From contig JAVEQK010000002.1 in assembly GCA_034007705.1 (NCBI GenBank), positions 62,001-126,000 on the forward strand: DNA of 64,000 nucleotides, written 5' to 3'. Below, in pieces: positions 8,258 to 17,705 of the stretch. The first letter of the stretch is position 1, and every line of letters starts with the position of its first letter. Made by a program: the position numbers and the translations under genes. The stretch is from UBA10518 sp022837185. Lineage in GTDB: Bacteria > Desulfobacterota > Desulfobulbia > Desulfobulbales > Desulfobulbaceae. The notes beneath the pieces were generated by a model. It was not told where the DNA came from. It saw only the letters and a list, made by a program, of their open reading frames with translations, and searched no databases.

Positions 8258-8288
8258 CCCCCGCCGATACCGGCGGGGGTTTTTTTTT
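8258..8288 (+). terminator. Rho-independent terminator of tusA-dsrE operon
   Basis: CCCCCGCCG pairs with CGGCGGGGG around a short loop (8258-8279), followed by nine T residues (8280-8288). It overlaps the stop codon of the convergent hydrolase gene. Confidence 0.95.
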
Positions 8289-9408
8289 ATTTTCCGTCGA
8301 CGGCCTCCACAACCTTGTCATGAAGCAGCGGCCTGAATCGTTTAATCCGCTCGTTGGTGCGCGTCGGATGCACCCGGTTGCTGAGCAGGACAACCGCCAG
8401 ACCCCTGTCGGGATCCATCCAGAAAGAAGTCCCGGTATACCCGAGATGACCGGCGCTGTGTGGTGAAAAGTATCTTCCCGCGCTGGAATGGCCTGAAGAA
8501 GGCGTATCAAAACCGAGACACCAGGTTTGATCAGCATATTGTCTGGTCAATGCCTGCCCGAGCAAATATCCGGAAAATTCCGGATGGGACGCTTTTCCGC
8601 GCCACTGCCTGAGCAGGTGTCCAACCAGAGAAAGCACCCCGCCGATGGTACCGAAAAGACCGGCGTGTCCAGCAACTCCGTTCATGAGCCAACTGTGTTC
8701 ATCATGCACCTCACCCTGCATCAGTCTTCCCCGCCACGGACATTCTTCCGTGGCGGCGATGTTATTTGCCTCCCTGCCGGCAAATAAACTGACCGGGCGA
8801 AAATAAATCTGTTTTTCCAGACCAAGGGGACCGGTTATCCGCCGGCGAAAAAACACGTCAAGCGGCTGGCCGCCCACGGTTTCAATCACTTCTCCCAAAA
8901 GGATGAAACCAAGGTCACTGTACACACATTTTGTCCCGGGCCCGTATGCCAGTTTTTCTTTCAGGATCGCCTTCAATATTCCGGCTTTGTTTTCCTTGTT
9001 GACCACAGGGGCGAACGACGCATACAAGGGCTTATACCCCGGTAAACCGGAAGAATGACTCAGCAGCTGCCTGATGGTTGTATCCTTGAATTCCGGTCTT
9101 AAAGTATAATTGCAAACTTCCGCCAATCGACTTTCCAGACGTATTTTTCCCTCCTGGAGCAGGCAGAGCACGCCCAGTGCGGTACACAACGGTTTAGTCA
9201 GAGAAGCAAGATCAAACAATGTTTCCGGAACCACGGCCACGCCCTTTTCATCATTTCTTGTTCTGCCGTATACCCGGATAAAGGTGCTTTCCACCTGTCC
9301 GTCGTGATAGAGGCCGACAGCCGCACCTGGAAAAACACATTTTTTCAGCCCGTTCACCATCAGCGGTGAAATGCTTCTCTCAACCCGTGTCAGCCAGGTT
9401 TTATTCAT
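8287..9408 (-). CDS. Serine hydrolase, beta-lactamase-related (class C / esterase-like)
   Basis: 373-residue penicillin-binding-protein-fold hydrolase. The SxxK nucleophile motif is SLTK (69-72), the YxN-equivalent is YSD (163-165), and a C-terminal HLG (SAGHLGYTG) stands for the usual KTG/HxG box. No signal peptide is visible (MNKTWLTRVERSISPL), so it is probably cytosolic. Members include D-aminopeptidases, esterases and cell-wall recycling enzymes, and the name does not imply antibiotic resistance. The substrate is unknown. It is transcribed alone, toward the tusA-dsrE terminator. Confidence 0.85.
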   Translation of the reverse strand: MNKTWLTRVERSISPLMVNGLKKCVFPGAAVGLYHDGQVESTFIRVYGRTRNDEKGVAVVPETLFDLASLTKPLCTALGVLCLLQEGKIRLESRLAEVCNYTLRPEFKDTTIRQLLSHSSGLPGYKPLYASFAPVVNKENKAGILKAILKEKLAYGPGTKCVYSDLGFILLGEVIETVGGQPLDVFFRRRITGPLGLEKQIYFRPVSLFAGREANNIAATEECPWRGRLMQGEVHDEHSWLMNGVAGHAGLFGTIGGVLSLVGHLLRQWRGKASHPEFSGYLLGQALTRQYADQTWCLGFDTPSSGHSSAGRYFSPHSAGHLGYTGTSFWMDPDRGLAVVLLSNRVHPTRTNERIKRFRPLLHDKVVEAVDGK

Positions 9409-9771
9409 TATTCAAACTTGTTTTATTTCTTTGTATTATCAACCGTTTTCGGCTATAATGGACCATCGTTTAAACCTTGGAAAAGATGCGGCGGTGCAGG
9501 GGGTTGGAAGCATCAACCAAAACTTGCGCGGCCGGCGGTAGAACTGGTTTTTTTGGGAATCTCTTTTCATAAACTGTGCAGTGGCTGTTCAAAGATTGTT
9601 GAATACTTTGTTCATAACGTAATTACCATTTTTTTCCAGACAAACCTACGCTGTTATCCATCTTTCTTGTAACAAGAAAAAATGAATAAAATCAAAATTT
9701 TAATTATGTAACTAACAAACCAACACCTGTAAAGACAACAACAATTTTTTCATAAAAAGGAACTGATTGGT
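9409..9771. other. Leader region upstream of dnaN, with a possible small RNA
   Basis: 363 bases without a convincing gene (a short ORF at 9418-9672 lacks a ribosome site and has improbable composition). It has a promoter candidate (9431-9459), then a GC-rich stretch of about 90 bases (9480-9556) able to fold GGTTG/CAACC and AACCA/TGGTT stems. The latter is followed by seven T residues near 9548-9554. The remaining 200 bases are very AT rich. No DnaA-box cluster was found, so I do not call an origin. Confidence 0.5.
9431..9459 (+). promoter_or_regulatory. Promoter candidate upstream of dnaN / putative small RNA
   Basis: TTGTAT at 9431-9436, 17-base spacer, perfect TATAAT at 9454-9459. It lies about 310 bases before dnaN, so it may serve a leader RNA as well as, or instead of, dnaN. 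Confidence 0.5.
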
Positions 9772-10902
9772 ATGGCGCTTCATTTCAATATTTCACGGGA
9801 TGATCTTATTCAGGCGGTCGGTGCGCAGCAGAATATCACCAGTAAAAAGGGAACCCTCGCCATCCTGGCCAATGTTCTCATCGAGGCTGAGCAGGACCGG
9901 GTGATTGTGACCGGCACGGATCTGGAAATAGGTCTCAGGGAAACGGTGGCGGCGGAGATATTTGAACCGGGAATATTGACCCTGCCTTCCAAAAAATTAT
10001 TTGAAATTGCCAGGGAATCCGATTCGCCCATGATTTCCTTTCAAGAAGAGGAGAACAACTGGGTGACCATAAAAGCGGGTTCCAGTCAGTATAAACTCGC
10101 CGGGATGTTGAGTGATGAATATCCCAAGTTTCCTGAATACGATGCGGAAAAAATGGTGGAACTCGACGCGGCTGTTTTTTCCGACCTTATCGATAAAACG
10201 ATTTTTTCCATTGCGCAGGACAAGGAGAGTATGTACAGCCTCACCGCCGCCCTGTTTAAAAAGGAGGAAAAAGGGGACAATCGATTTCTGCAATTCATTA
10301 CGTCGGACGGCCACCGGCTGACCATTATGAATAAAGAGGTGGACAGGAAGGTGGATGGGCTGGAGTTTAATCCGATAACCCTTATTCCACGCCGAGGAGT
10401 GCAGGAAATACGAAAATTCTGCGAGGACAGGGATTCCTTTTTGTTCGGTCTTGAAAAAAAGCAGGCGGTTCTGAAAAGCGAAGATGCCGTGCTGATCGTT
10501 CGCCTGATGCAAGGCGAATTTCCCGATTTTCAAAGCATCATCAAGGTAATTTCCCGCGACAACCTCGTTGAAATAAACAGAGTCAGATTTCTTGAGGCCC
10601 TGAAACGAATAAACCTGTTTACCGAGGATATGTTCAAGGCTATCAAAATTGAGATCAACGAAAACCACATGGTTTTGACATCCCAGAATGCCGATTTCGG
10701 CAGTGCGCGAGATGAATTTGCCGTCGTCTATTCGGGCGAACCTCTCTCCCTGGGCTTTAACTGCCGTTATTTCATTGACACGCTTCAGGTCATGGAAGGG
10801 GAAAACATAAAGGCCTACATAAGTTCCGATGAAAGTCCCTGCCTCATCGAATCCGATGATGACGAGGGATTTTTAAGCATCATCATGCCGATGAAACTGT
10901 AA
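9772..10902 (+). CDS. dnaN: DNA polymerase III subunit beta (sliding clamp)
   Basis: Ring-forming processivity clamp for replication and repair polymerases. 376 residues, close to the usual 366-380, covering three topologically similar domains. The N-terminal clamp motif (QAVGAQQNITSKKGTLAILANVLIEA) and the C-terminal ending DDEGFLSIIMPMKL, matching the MPMRL-type clamp tail, are diagnostic. The ribosome site AAGGA precedes the ATG. It leads a dnaN-gyrB-gyrA-gpsA run. The usual dnaA (and recF) neighbours are absent: upstream is a divergent hydrolase. Confidence 0.98.
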   Translation: MALHFNISRDDLIQAVGAQQNITSKKGTLAILANVLIEAEQDRVIVTGTDLEIGLRETVAAEIFEPGILTLPSKKLFEIARESDSPMISFQEEENNWVTIKAGSSQYKLAGMLSDEYPKFPEYDAEKMVELDAAVFSDLIDKTIFSIAQDKESMYSLTAALFKKEEKGDNRFLQFITSDGHRLTIMNKEVDRKVDGLEFNPITLIPRRGVQEIRKFCEDRDSFLFGLEKKQAVLKSEDAVLIVRLMQGEFPDFQSIIKVISRDNLVEINRVRFLEALKRINLFTEDMFKAIKIEINENHMVLTSQNADFGSARDEFAVVYSGEPLSLGFNCRYFIDTLQVMEGENIKAYISSDESPCLIESDDDEGFLSIIMPMKL

Positions 10903-10990
10903 CCGGCACAGCTCATAATTGCATTGCGGCTTTGCTTCCGGCAAACCGCATGAAATCCGCATTTACCAAAGTCAATGATAATATAACCAT

Positions 10991-13420
10991 ATGAATTCAA
11001 TGAAAGAAAAAAACGAAAAAAATTGGACCGATTACGGCGCCGATCAGATAAAGGTCCTTGAAGGGCTTGAAGCAGTGCGCAAACGGCCTTCCATGTACAT
11101 CGGCAATACGGCTGAAGAAGGACTCCACCACTTGATTTATGAAGTGGTCGACAACTCCATTGACGAAGCTCTGGCGGGACACTGCGACAGAATCCGGGTG
11201 ACCATTCATCCGGACAACTCCGTTTCGGTAGAGGACAATGGCCGCGGCATTCCCGTGGAGATGCATCCGACGGAAAAGATGTCCGCCCTGGAACTGGTTA
11301 TGACCACCCTTCACGCCGGAGGTAAATTCGACAATTCCACCTACAAGGTTTCCGGCGGCCTCCATGGGGTGGGCGTATCCGTAGTGAATGCGCTCAGCGA
11401 AAAAGCAGAGGTGCTTGTCCGGCGCAACGGCAAAGTCTACCGCCAGACCTACGCCTGCGGGTACCGGACAAGCGATATTGAAATCGTCGGTGAGAGTGAA
11501 AAAACCGGTACCCTTGTTACGTTCAAAGCCGATCCGAAAATTTTCACCGAAACGACCGCCTTCAACTACGAAACGGTAAAAAACAGGCTGCGGGAGCTCG
11601 CCTTTCTCAACGCCGGGGTCCGGATATATCTGAAAGACGAACGCAGCGGGGCCGAAGATAAATTCAAATATGAAGGCGGGATAAAATCCTACGTTGAATA
11701 TCTGAACCGCAACCGGACGGCGATCCACCCGGAGCCGGTATTTCTCGCCGGAGAAAAGGATCAGGTCCAGGTGGAAATATGTTTTCAATATTTTGACGGC
11801 TATTCCGAGCGCCTGTTTTCCTTTGTCAACAACATCAACACCAGGGAAGGCGGAACCCATGTGGTTGGTTTCAAGGCGGCGCTGACCAAATGCATAAACC
11901 GGTATGCCAGTGATGATATCGTCCCCAAAAACCTGAAAGCGAAAATGGGGGGAGATGATGTGCGGGAAGGATTGACCTGTGTCGTTTCCGTCAGGGTCCC
12001 CAATCCTCAGTTCGAAGGGCAGACCAAAACCAAGCTCGGCAACAGCGAGGTCAAATCCATTGTTGAAACGCTCTGCAATGAAAAACTGGGGATTTATCTT
12101 GAACAGAATCCTTCCGTGGCCAAAAAGATTCTCACCAAGGCCGTGGAAGCAGCCCGGGCAAGAGAGGCGGCCAGAAAGGCAAGGGAACTGTCCAGGAAAA
12201 AAGGAGGCCTGTCGCTGTTGATGGCCGGTAAACTGGCCGAATGTCAGAGCAAGGATCCGAAGGAAAGGGAAATATTCATTGTTGAGGGCGATTCGGCCGG
12301 CGGCAGCGCCAAACAGGGCCGTGACCGCAGTATTCAGGCTATCCTGCCGCTGCGGGGCAAAATAATGAACGTGGAAAAGGCCCGTTTCGACAAAATATTG
12401 TCCAGCGAGGAAATCAAGCAGTTGATAGCCGCCCTGGGCACGGGAATCGGCAGAGAAGAGTTTGATCTGGACAAGCTCAGATATCATAAAATCATTATCA
12501 TGACCGACGCGGATGTCGACGGTGCGCATATCCGGACCCTGCTGCTCACTTTTTTTTACCGGCAGATGTTTCCCCTGGTGGAAAAAGGCTTTGTCTATAT
12601 CGGGCAGCCACCGCTGTACCGACTGGGCAGGGGGAAAAAGGAACTGTATTTCCTCGATGAAGAAGCTCTGAACGAGTATCTGTACAGCCAGGCCAGCCAG
12701 CTTCTCAAAATTCGCAGTGAATCGGGGGATGAAATCGTCGAGCAACAGATGGTGACCATCCTCAAGAAGCTTTCCTACTTTGAACGGCTCTGCACCCATC
12801 TTGACCGGCTCAATATCGTTGAACCGATGACGCTGTTTCTGCTGGAAAACGGGGTTGTATCCGCCGATCAGTTTCAGGATGAGGAATTTCTGCAAAAACT
12901 GATCACCATCCTCGAGCCTTTGGGGCCGGTAATCGGCAACATCCGCTCGTGCCGCTGGCGCCCCTCCTGTTATGAGGTCGACGTGGCCTTCCGCGGCCAG
13001 TCGCATGTCCTGACCACCCTTGGTCCGAACATCCCGCTTATCCAGGAATACCGGCAGGCCATCGAAATCTACGGCGATATCAGATCGTTCCTGAACAAAT
13101 CCTTTGTCGTTACCAGGATAATGACCGGCGGCCAGGATAAGGAATTTCCGGTGGCCGACTGGCACGGACTGATCAAGACCGTCCGGGACGAAACCTTCAA
13201 GGGAAGCCATCTGCAGCGCTACAAAGGTCTCGGCGAAATGAATCCCGAGCAGTTATGGGAAACAACAATGAATCCGGAGCAGCGCAGCCTCGTTCAGGTG
13301 AACATAGAGGACGCCGAGGCCGCCGATGAGATTTTTACGACCTTGATGGGCGACAAGGTTGAGCCGCGCCGCGATTTCATTCAGAACCACGCCCTGGAAG
13401 TATCCGAACTGGATATCTGA
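10991..13420 (+). CDS. gyrB: DNA gyrase subunit B
   Basis: ATPase subunit of gyrase, 809 residues. The GHKL ATP-binding motifs are DNSIDEALAGH, EDNGRGIPVE and GGLHGVGVSVVNALS. The TOPRIM metal site has EGDSAGG and DADVDGAHIRTLLL. The C-terminal tail contains QRYKGLGEMNPEQLWETTMNP. A region after the TOPRIM start (EQQMVTILKKLSYFERLCTHLD...) adds roughly 150 residues, as in long gyrase B proteins of Gram-negative bacteria. The first ATG lacks a clear ribosome site, and an in-frame ATG three codons later is an alternative. It lies 88 nt after dnaN and 65 nt before gyrA. Confidence 0.98.
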   Translation: MNSMKEKNEKNWTDYGADQIKVLEGLEAVRKRPSMYIGNTAEEGLHHLIYEVVDNSIDEALAGHCDRIRVTIHPDNSVSVEDNGRGIPVEMHPTEKMSALELVMTTLHAGGKFDNSTYKVSGGLHGVGVSVVNALSEKAEVLVRRNGKVYRQTYACGYRTSDIEIVGESEKTGTLVTFKADPKIFTETTAFNYETVKNRLRELAFLNAGVRIYLKDERSGAEDKFKYEGGIKSYVEYLNRNRTAIHPEPVFLAGEKDQVQVEICFQYFDGYSERLFSFVNNINTREGGTHVVGFKAALTKCINRYASDDIVPKNLKAKMGGDDVREGLTCVVSVRVPNPQFEGQTKTKLGNSEVKSIVETLCNEKLGIYLEQNPSVAKKILTKAVEAARAREAARKARELSRKKGGLSLLMAGKLAECQSKDPKEREIFIVEGDSAGGSAKQGRDRSIQAILPLRGKIMNVEKARFDKILSSEEIKQLIAALGTGIGREEFDLDKLRYHKIIIMTDADVDGAHIRTLLLTFFYRQMFPLVEKGFVYIGQPPLYRLGRGKKELYFLDEEALNEYLYSQASQLLKIRSESGDEIVEQQMVTILKKLSYFERLCTHLDRLNIVEPMTLFLLENGVVSADQFQDEEFLQKLITILEPLGPVIGNIRSCRWRPSCYEVDVAFRGQSHVLTTLGPNIPLIQEYRQAIEIYGDIRSFLNKSFVVTRIMTGGQDKEFPVADWHGLIKTVRDETFKGSHLQRYKGLGEMNPEQLWETTMNPEQRSLVQVNIEDAEAADEIFTTLMGDKVEPRRDFIQNHALEVSELDI

Positions 13421-13485
13421 TCATACTCCGAATTTTTTCATGCCCGGACTCCTGTCGGCCGGCGGCTGTTAAAGGATATTAATAA

Positions 13486-15969
13486 ATGACCGAAATTATA
13501 AAAGATCCACAAAAAAATTCCCCTTCCGTCTCCATAGAAAAAGAGTTACGGAAATCCTATCTTGATTACGCCATGTCCGTTATTGTCGGCCGTGCCCTGC
13601 CCGATGTCCGGGACGGCCTGAAACCGGTTCATCGGCGGACGCTCTATGCCATGCGTGAACTCGGCAATACCTATAACCGTCCCTATGTCAAATCAGCCAG
13701 AATTGTAGGCGATGTTATAGGTAAATACCATCCCCACGGCGATACGGCAGCCTACGACACCCTGGTTCGCATGGCGCAGGATTTCAATATGCGCTATCCC
13801 CTGGTGGACGGCCAGGGCAACTTTGGCTCCCTTGACGGCGACTCGGCCGCGGCCATGAGGTATACCGAAGCCAGAATGACCAAGCTGGATCAGGAAATAG
13901 TCGCTGATTTGGACAAGGAAACCGTTGATGTCGCCCCCAACTATGACAACTCGTTGAACGAACCGGTGGTTATGCCGTCCAAGGTGCCCAACCTGCTGAT
14001 TAACGGTTCCTCCGGCATAGCAGTGGGAATGGCCACCAACATCCCGCCTCACAACCTGACGGAGGTGATGAACGGCCTCATAGCCCTGGTTGATGATCCG
14101 AACATTACCGTTCACCGCCTGATGGAGATCATTCCCGGTCCTGATTTTCCGACCGGAGGTTTCGTCTGCGGCCGGGCGGGGATCAGAGAGGCGTACGAAA
14201 CCGGGCGCGGGGTCGTAATCATGCGGTCGCGCACCCATGTCGAAGAACGAAAGAGCGGCGGCGAGTCAATCATCATCACCGAGATCCCGTTTCAACAGAA
14301 CAAGGCGTCCCTGGTTGAGAAAATTGCCCTGCTGGTCAAGGAAAAACGCCTCACCTCCATTGCCGAGGTCAGAGACGAATCGGACCGCCACGGCCTGCGC
14401 ATCGTGCTCGAACTCAGAAAGGACGAAATTCCGGATATCACCTTGAATCAGTTGTACAAATTGACGCCGCTGCAGAAGTCGTTCGGCATCATTATGCTGT
14501 CTATTGTTAACAACAGGCCGGAAGTCCTGAATCTCAAGCAGATGCTTGAGTATTTCATTGTCCACCGCAAGACGGTCGTTTACCGCCGGACGGCGTTTGA
14601 ACTGCGCAAGGCCGAGGAAAAAGCCCACGTGCTCGAAGGCCTCAAAATCGCCATTTCCAACCTCGATGAGGTTGTTCAGTTAATCAAATCGTCTTCCAAT
14701 CCCGCCGAGGCCAAGGCCGGGTTGATGGAGCGTTTCGAAATGACCGAGATCCAGGCCCAGACGGTCCTGGACATGCGTCTGCAGCGTCTTACCGGACTCG
14801 AGCGGGACAAAATCATCACCGAGTATCAGGAAACCATGGAAAAAATCGCCTGGTACAACCGGGTGCTGAGCGACGATTCCCTGGTCATGGCGATAATACG
14901 GGAAGAATTTGAACAGATCCGCGATGAATACGGCGACAACCGGCGCACGGAGATCATTGACGCGCCGGAAGAGATTCTCCCTGAAGACATGATCACCCCG
15001 GAGGAAATGGTCATAACCGTTTCCCACTCCGGCTACATCAAGCGCAACCCCATTTCTCTGTATCGCGCCCAGAAAAGGGGCGGTAAAGGGGTAAAGGGCA
15101 TGAGCACCATTGAAGAGGACTTTGTCACCAACCTCTATACCGCCTCAACCCTTGATACCTTTCTTTTTTTCACCAATCGCGGCCGGGTGTTCTGGCGCAA
15201 GGTGTACGAGCTCCCCCTGGGCGGCAGAACGGCGCGGGGCAAGGCCATCGTCAACCTCCTTGAACTTGGCGAGGGGGAAAAACTGGCGGCCATCCTGCCC
15301 GTTTCCGATCTTGCCGGGGCGGATGAATCCCAGACCGTGCTGACCGTCACCAAAAAAGGACGGGTGAAAAAGACCAGCATTGCCGAATACAAAAGACCGT
15401 TGCGTAAAGGAAAATACGGCCTGACCATCAGAGAGGATGACGAAATTCTCTCCGCCTGCATTTCCTCCGGCGACGACCATGTTTTTCTGGTCACCCGCAA
15501 CGGCAAATCGATCCATTTTCACGAGTCGGATGTCCGGATCATGGGCCGCCTGGCCGCGGGAGTAAAAGGCATTACCCTGGGGGACGATGACGAAGTGGTG
15601 GGCGTCGTGGTGTTGACCAGCGACGACTCCATTCTGACCGTGACCGAAAACGGGTACGGCAAACGGACCGCGGTGTCTGAGTACCGGATCCAGAAACGCG
15701 GGGGCATGGGGGTATTCGCCATCAGCACCAGTGAGCGCAACGGCAAAGTGGTCGGCGCGCTCCAGGTGAAGGATGAGGATCAGGTGATGCTCATGGCCAA
15801 CAGCGGCAAGGTGATCCGCATGCCCATGAACTCCGTCCGGGTGATCGGCAGAAACACGCAGGGAGTCAGGCTGATCAACCTCGAGGAGGGCGAAAAGGTG
15901 GTCGACATGTCCATGCTGGCCAGAGAAACCGAGGTCGTCGGGGAAGATGACGTCGATACAGTTCAATGA
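13486..15969 (+). CDS. gyrA: DNA gyrase subunit A
   Basis: DNA-cleaving subunit, 827 residues. Active-site Tyr126 lies in AAAMRYTEARM. The quinolone-determining segment YHPHGDTAAY (81-90) has Thr87 where E. coli has Ser83. The C-terminal beta-pinwheel carries the GyrA box QKRGGKG, which distinguishes gyrase from topoisomerase IV. The acidic tail is short (VVGEDDVDTVQ). AAGGA lies before the ATG. The last 23 bases overlap the gpsA start, so the two are cotranslated. Confidence 0.98.
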   Translation: MTEIIKDPQKNSPSVSIEKELRKSYLDYAMSVIVGRALPDVRDGLKPVHRRTLYAMRELGNTYNRPYVKSARIVGDVIGKYHPHGDTAAYDTLVRMAQDFNMRYPLVDGQGNFGSLDGDSAAAMRYTEARMTKLDQEIVADLDKETVDVAPNYDNSLNEPVVMPSKVPNLLINGSSGIAVGMATNIPPHNLTEVMNGLIALVDDPNITVHRLMEIIPGPDFPTGGFVCGRAGIREAYETGRGVVIMRSRTHVEERKSGGESIIITEIPFQQNKASLVEKIALLVKEKRLTSIAEVRDESDRHGLRIVLELRKDEIPDITLNQLYKLTPLQKSFGIIMLSIVNNRPEVLNLKQMLEYFIVHRKTVVYRRTAFELRKAEEKAHVLEGLKIAISNLDEVVQLIKSSSNPAEAKAGLMERFEMTEIQAQTVLDMRLQRLTGLERDKIITEYQETMEKIAWYNRVLSDDSLVMAIIREEFEQIRDEYGDNRRTEIIDAPEEILPEDMITPEEMVITVSHSGYIKRNPISLYRAQKRGGKGVKGMSTIEEDFVTNLYTASTLDTFLFFTNRGRVFWRKVYELPLGGRTARGKAIVNLLELGEGEKLAAILPVSDLAGADESQTVLTVTKKGRVKKTSIAEYKRPLRKGKYGLTIREDDEILSACISSGDDHVFLVTRNGKSIHFHESDVRIMGRLAAGVKGITLGDDDEVVGVVVLTSDDSILTVTENGYGKRTAVSEYRIQKRGGMGVFAISTSERNGKVVGALQVKDEDQVMLMANSGKVIRMPMNSVRVIGRNTQGVRLINLEEGEKVVDMSMLARETEVVGEDDVDTVQ

Positions 15970-16996
15970 CATTGGCCGGACGGCTGTCATCGGCGCCGGC
16001 AGCTGGGGAACCGCCCTGGCAAAACTGCTGGGTGACAAGGGCCGCCAGGTTGGTCTGTGGGGCCGCGGCGCCGACCATATTGCCGGGATCAGACGGGAGC
16101 GGGAAAACAGAAAGTACCTGCCGGGAGCGCTTCTCCCTCCCGGAGTGGAACCGGCGACGGACCTCGAAGAGGTGGTCCGTGGGGCCGGGTGCGTGGTTAT
16201 GGTTGTCCCTTCCCATGCCGTCCGTGCCGTTTTTGAACGAATCCGTCCCCTCCTGACCGAAGGGACCCTGATTGTCTCCGCTGTAAAAGGGATAGAAAAC
16301 GACACCCTGCAAACCATGACCCAGGTCATGCAGGATATCCTGCAGCGGAGCAGGGACGACCGCTCTTTTTACCTTGGCGTCCTCAGCGGCCCCAGTTTCG
16401 CCGTCGAGGTCGCCCGGGAACAGCCCACCGCGGTAACCTACGCCGCCACGGACAGTGCTGCGGCCCGAACCGTGCAGCAGCTGTTTTCCACCGCTTTTTT
16501 TCGCGTCTATACCAGCAGTGATGTGACAGGGCTTGAACTCTGCGCTGCCATGAAGAACGTGGTCGCCATCGCCGCCGGCATCTGCGACGGTCTTGGTTTT
16601 GGCCTCAACACCAGGGCCGCCCTCATTACCAGGGGACTGGCGGAAATTACCAGGCTTGGCGTTCATCTCGGCGCCCATCCCCTGACGTTCTCGGGCCTGG
16701 GAGGGCTGGGCGACCTGGTCCTGACCTGTACCGGCGATCTCAGCCGTAACAGGACCGTCGGCCTCAAGCTGGGGCAAGGGAAAAGCCTGGATCAGGCCCT
16801 GGCGGAGATGACCATGGTGGCCGAGGGGGTGAAGACTACCCTCTCCTGCTATAATCTGGCCCGTCGCTACGGCGTGGAAATGCCCATCCTCGAGCAGACC
16901 TATCAGGTTCTCTATAAAGGCAAGGACTGCCGGCAGGCCGTGCAGGATCTTTTACAGCGCAGCCTCAAGGAGGAAATACCGGCATCCATGCAATGA
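15947..16996 (+). CDS. gpsA: NAD(P)H-dependent glycerol-3-phosphate dehydrogenase
   Basis: Reduces dihydroxyacetone phosphate to sn-glycerol 3-phosphate for phospholipid synthesis. 349 residues. An N-terminal Rossmann motif VIGAGSWGTALAKLL is followed by the conserved SAVKGIE, LSGPSFAVEVA, CAAMKNVVAIAAGICDGLGFGLNTRAALITRGLAE (catalytic lysine region) and GLGGLGDLVLTCTGDLSRNR. The start inside gyrA gives a short N-terminal extension ahead of the Rossmann strand. The position suggests it is read through from gyrA. A convergent gene, rdgB, begins 25 bases downstream of its stop. Confidence 0.97.
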   Translation: MTSIQFNDIGRTAVIGAGSWGTALAKLLGDKGRQVGLWGRGADHIAGIRRERENRKYLPGALLPPGVEPATDLEEVVRGAGCVVMVVPSHAVRAVFERIRPLLTEGTLIVSAVKGIENDTLQTMTQVMQDILQRSRDDRSFYLGVLSGPSFAVEVAREQPTAVTYAATDSAAARTVQQLFSTAFFRVYTSSDVTGLELCAAMKNVVAIAAGICDGLGFGLNTRAALITRGLAEITRLGVHLGAHPLTFSGLGGLGDLVLTCTGDLSRNRTVGLKLGQGKSLDQALAEMTMVAEGVKTTLSCYNLARRYGVEMPILEQTYQVLYKGKDCRQAVQDLLQRSLKEEIPASMQ

Positions 16997-17021
16997 GCAG
17001 AATCTCAGCGCCCCGGGCCCC

Positions 17022-17705
17022 CTACCCCGAATGTTCTTCGGACCAGTCGCTGTCCTCAAACTCCCGGTGGTCAGGTTTGGGGGGCTTCTGTTCAGCCAGT
17101 CGATGCCGGAGCCACACCAGCACCTTGTCGATCTCTCCGGCAAACTCGGCCAGGGCCCTGCCCCGGTGACTGACCCTGTTTTTTTCCTCCATGGTCGCCT
17201 CGGCAAAGGTTTTGCCGAGGGGAGGATAATAAAAGACCGGATCATAGCCGAAACCGGACTCTCCGTGCCGCTCAGAGGTGATTTCTCCTTCACAGCGCCC
17301 TTCCCAGGTCAGGGCAGGCCCGCCCGGCGTGGCAAGGGACAGGACGCATTCAAAGCGGGCTCTGCGGTTTTTTCTGCCGGCCATCTCCCTGAGCAGCTTG
17401 TCGCATTTCTCCAGGTCCGAGGCCTTGTCGCCGGCATAGCGGGCGGAATGAACGCCGGGCCTGCCGTCCAGCGCTTCCACCGCCAGGCCCGAATCGTCTG
17501 CCAGACAGGGGAGTCCGAGCACTTTCGCATAGTGAAGGGCCTTTTTATAGGCGTTCTCCTCAAAGGTAGCGCCGTCCTCAACCACGGGGGGGAGAGGACC
17601 GAAGTCGGCCAGGCATTTTATGTCAACGGGAGCGTCCTTCAAAAGCTCCTTGATTTCCCGGACCTTGTTTTTATTGCTGGTCGCCAGCACGATGATGGGT
17701 ACCAT
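17022..17705 (-). CDS. rdgB: XTP/dITP diphosphatase (RdgB/HAM1 family)
   Basis: House-cleaning pyrophosphatase that removes ITP, dITP and XTP. 227 residues from the ATG at 17705, chosen because GGAG lies eight bases upstream and the protein then begins MVPIIVLATSNKNKVREI, the standard N-terminus (SNKNK binds the triphosphate). Other motifs are VEDGATFEENAYKKA, LADDSGLAVEALDGRPGVHSARYAG and GESGFGYDPVFY. A C-terminal tail of about 25 residues rich in Glu, Asp and Ser is unusual for the family. It overlaps queH by 35 nt. Confidence 0.95.
   Translation of the reverse strand: MVPIIVLATSNKNKVREIKELLKDAPVDIKCLADFGPLPPVVEDGATFEENAYKKALHYAKVLGLPCLADDSGLAVEALDGRPGVHSARYAGDKASDLEKCDKLLREMAGRKNRRARFECVLSLATPGGPALTWEGRCEGEITSERHGESGFGYDPVFYYPPLGKTFAEATMEEKNRVSHRGRALAEFAGEIDKVLVWLRHRLAEQKPPKPDHREFEDSDWSEEHSG

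Noticed and set aside
9418..9672. 84-codon ORF in the dnaN leader
   Set aside because: No ribosome site, unusual composition, and it spans a promoter candidate and the AT-rich leader.
10997..13210. 737-codon ORF antisense to gyrB
   Set aside because: gyrB motifs are complete on the plus strand; the antisense product has no domain pattern.
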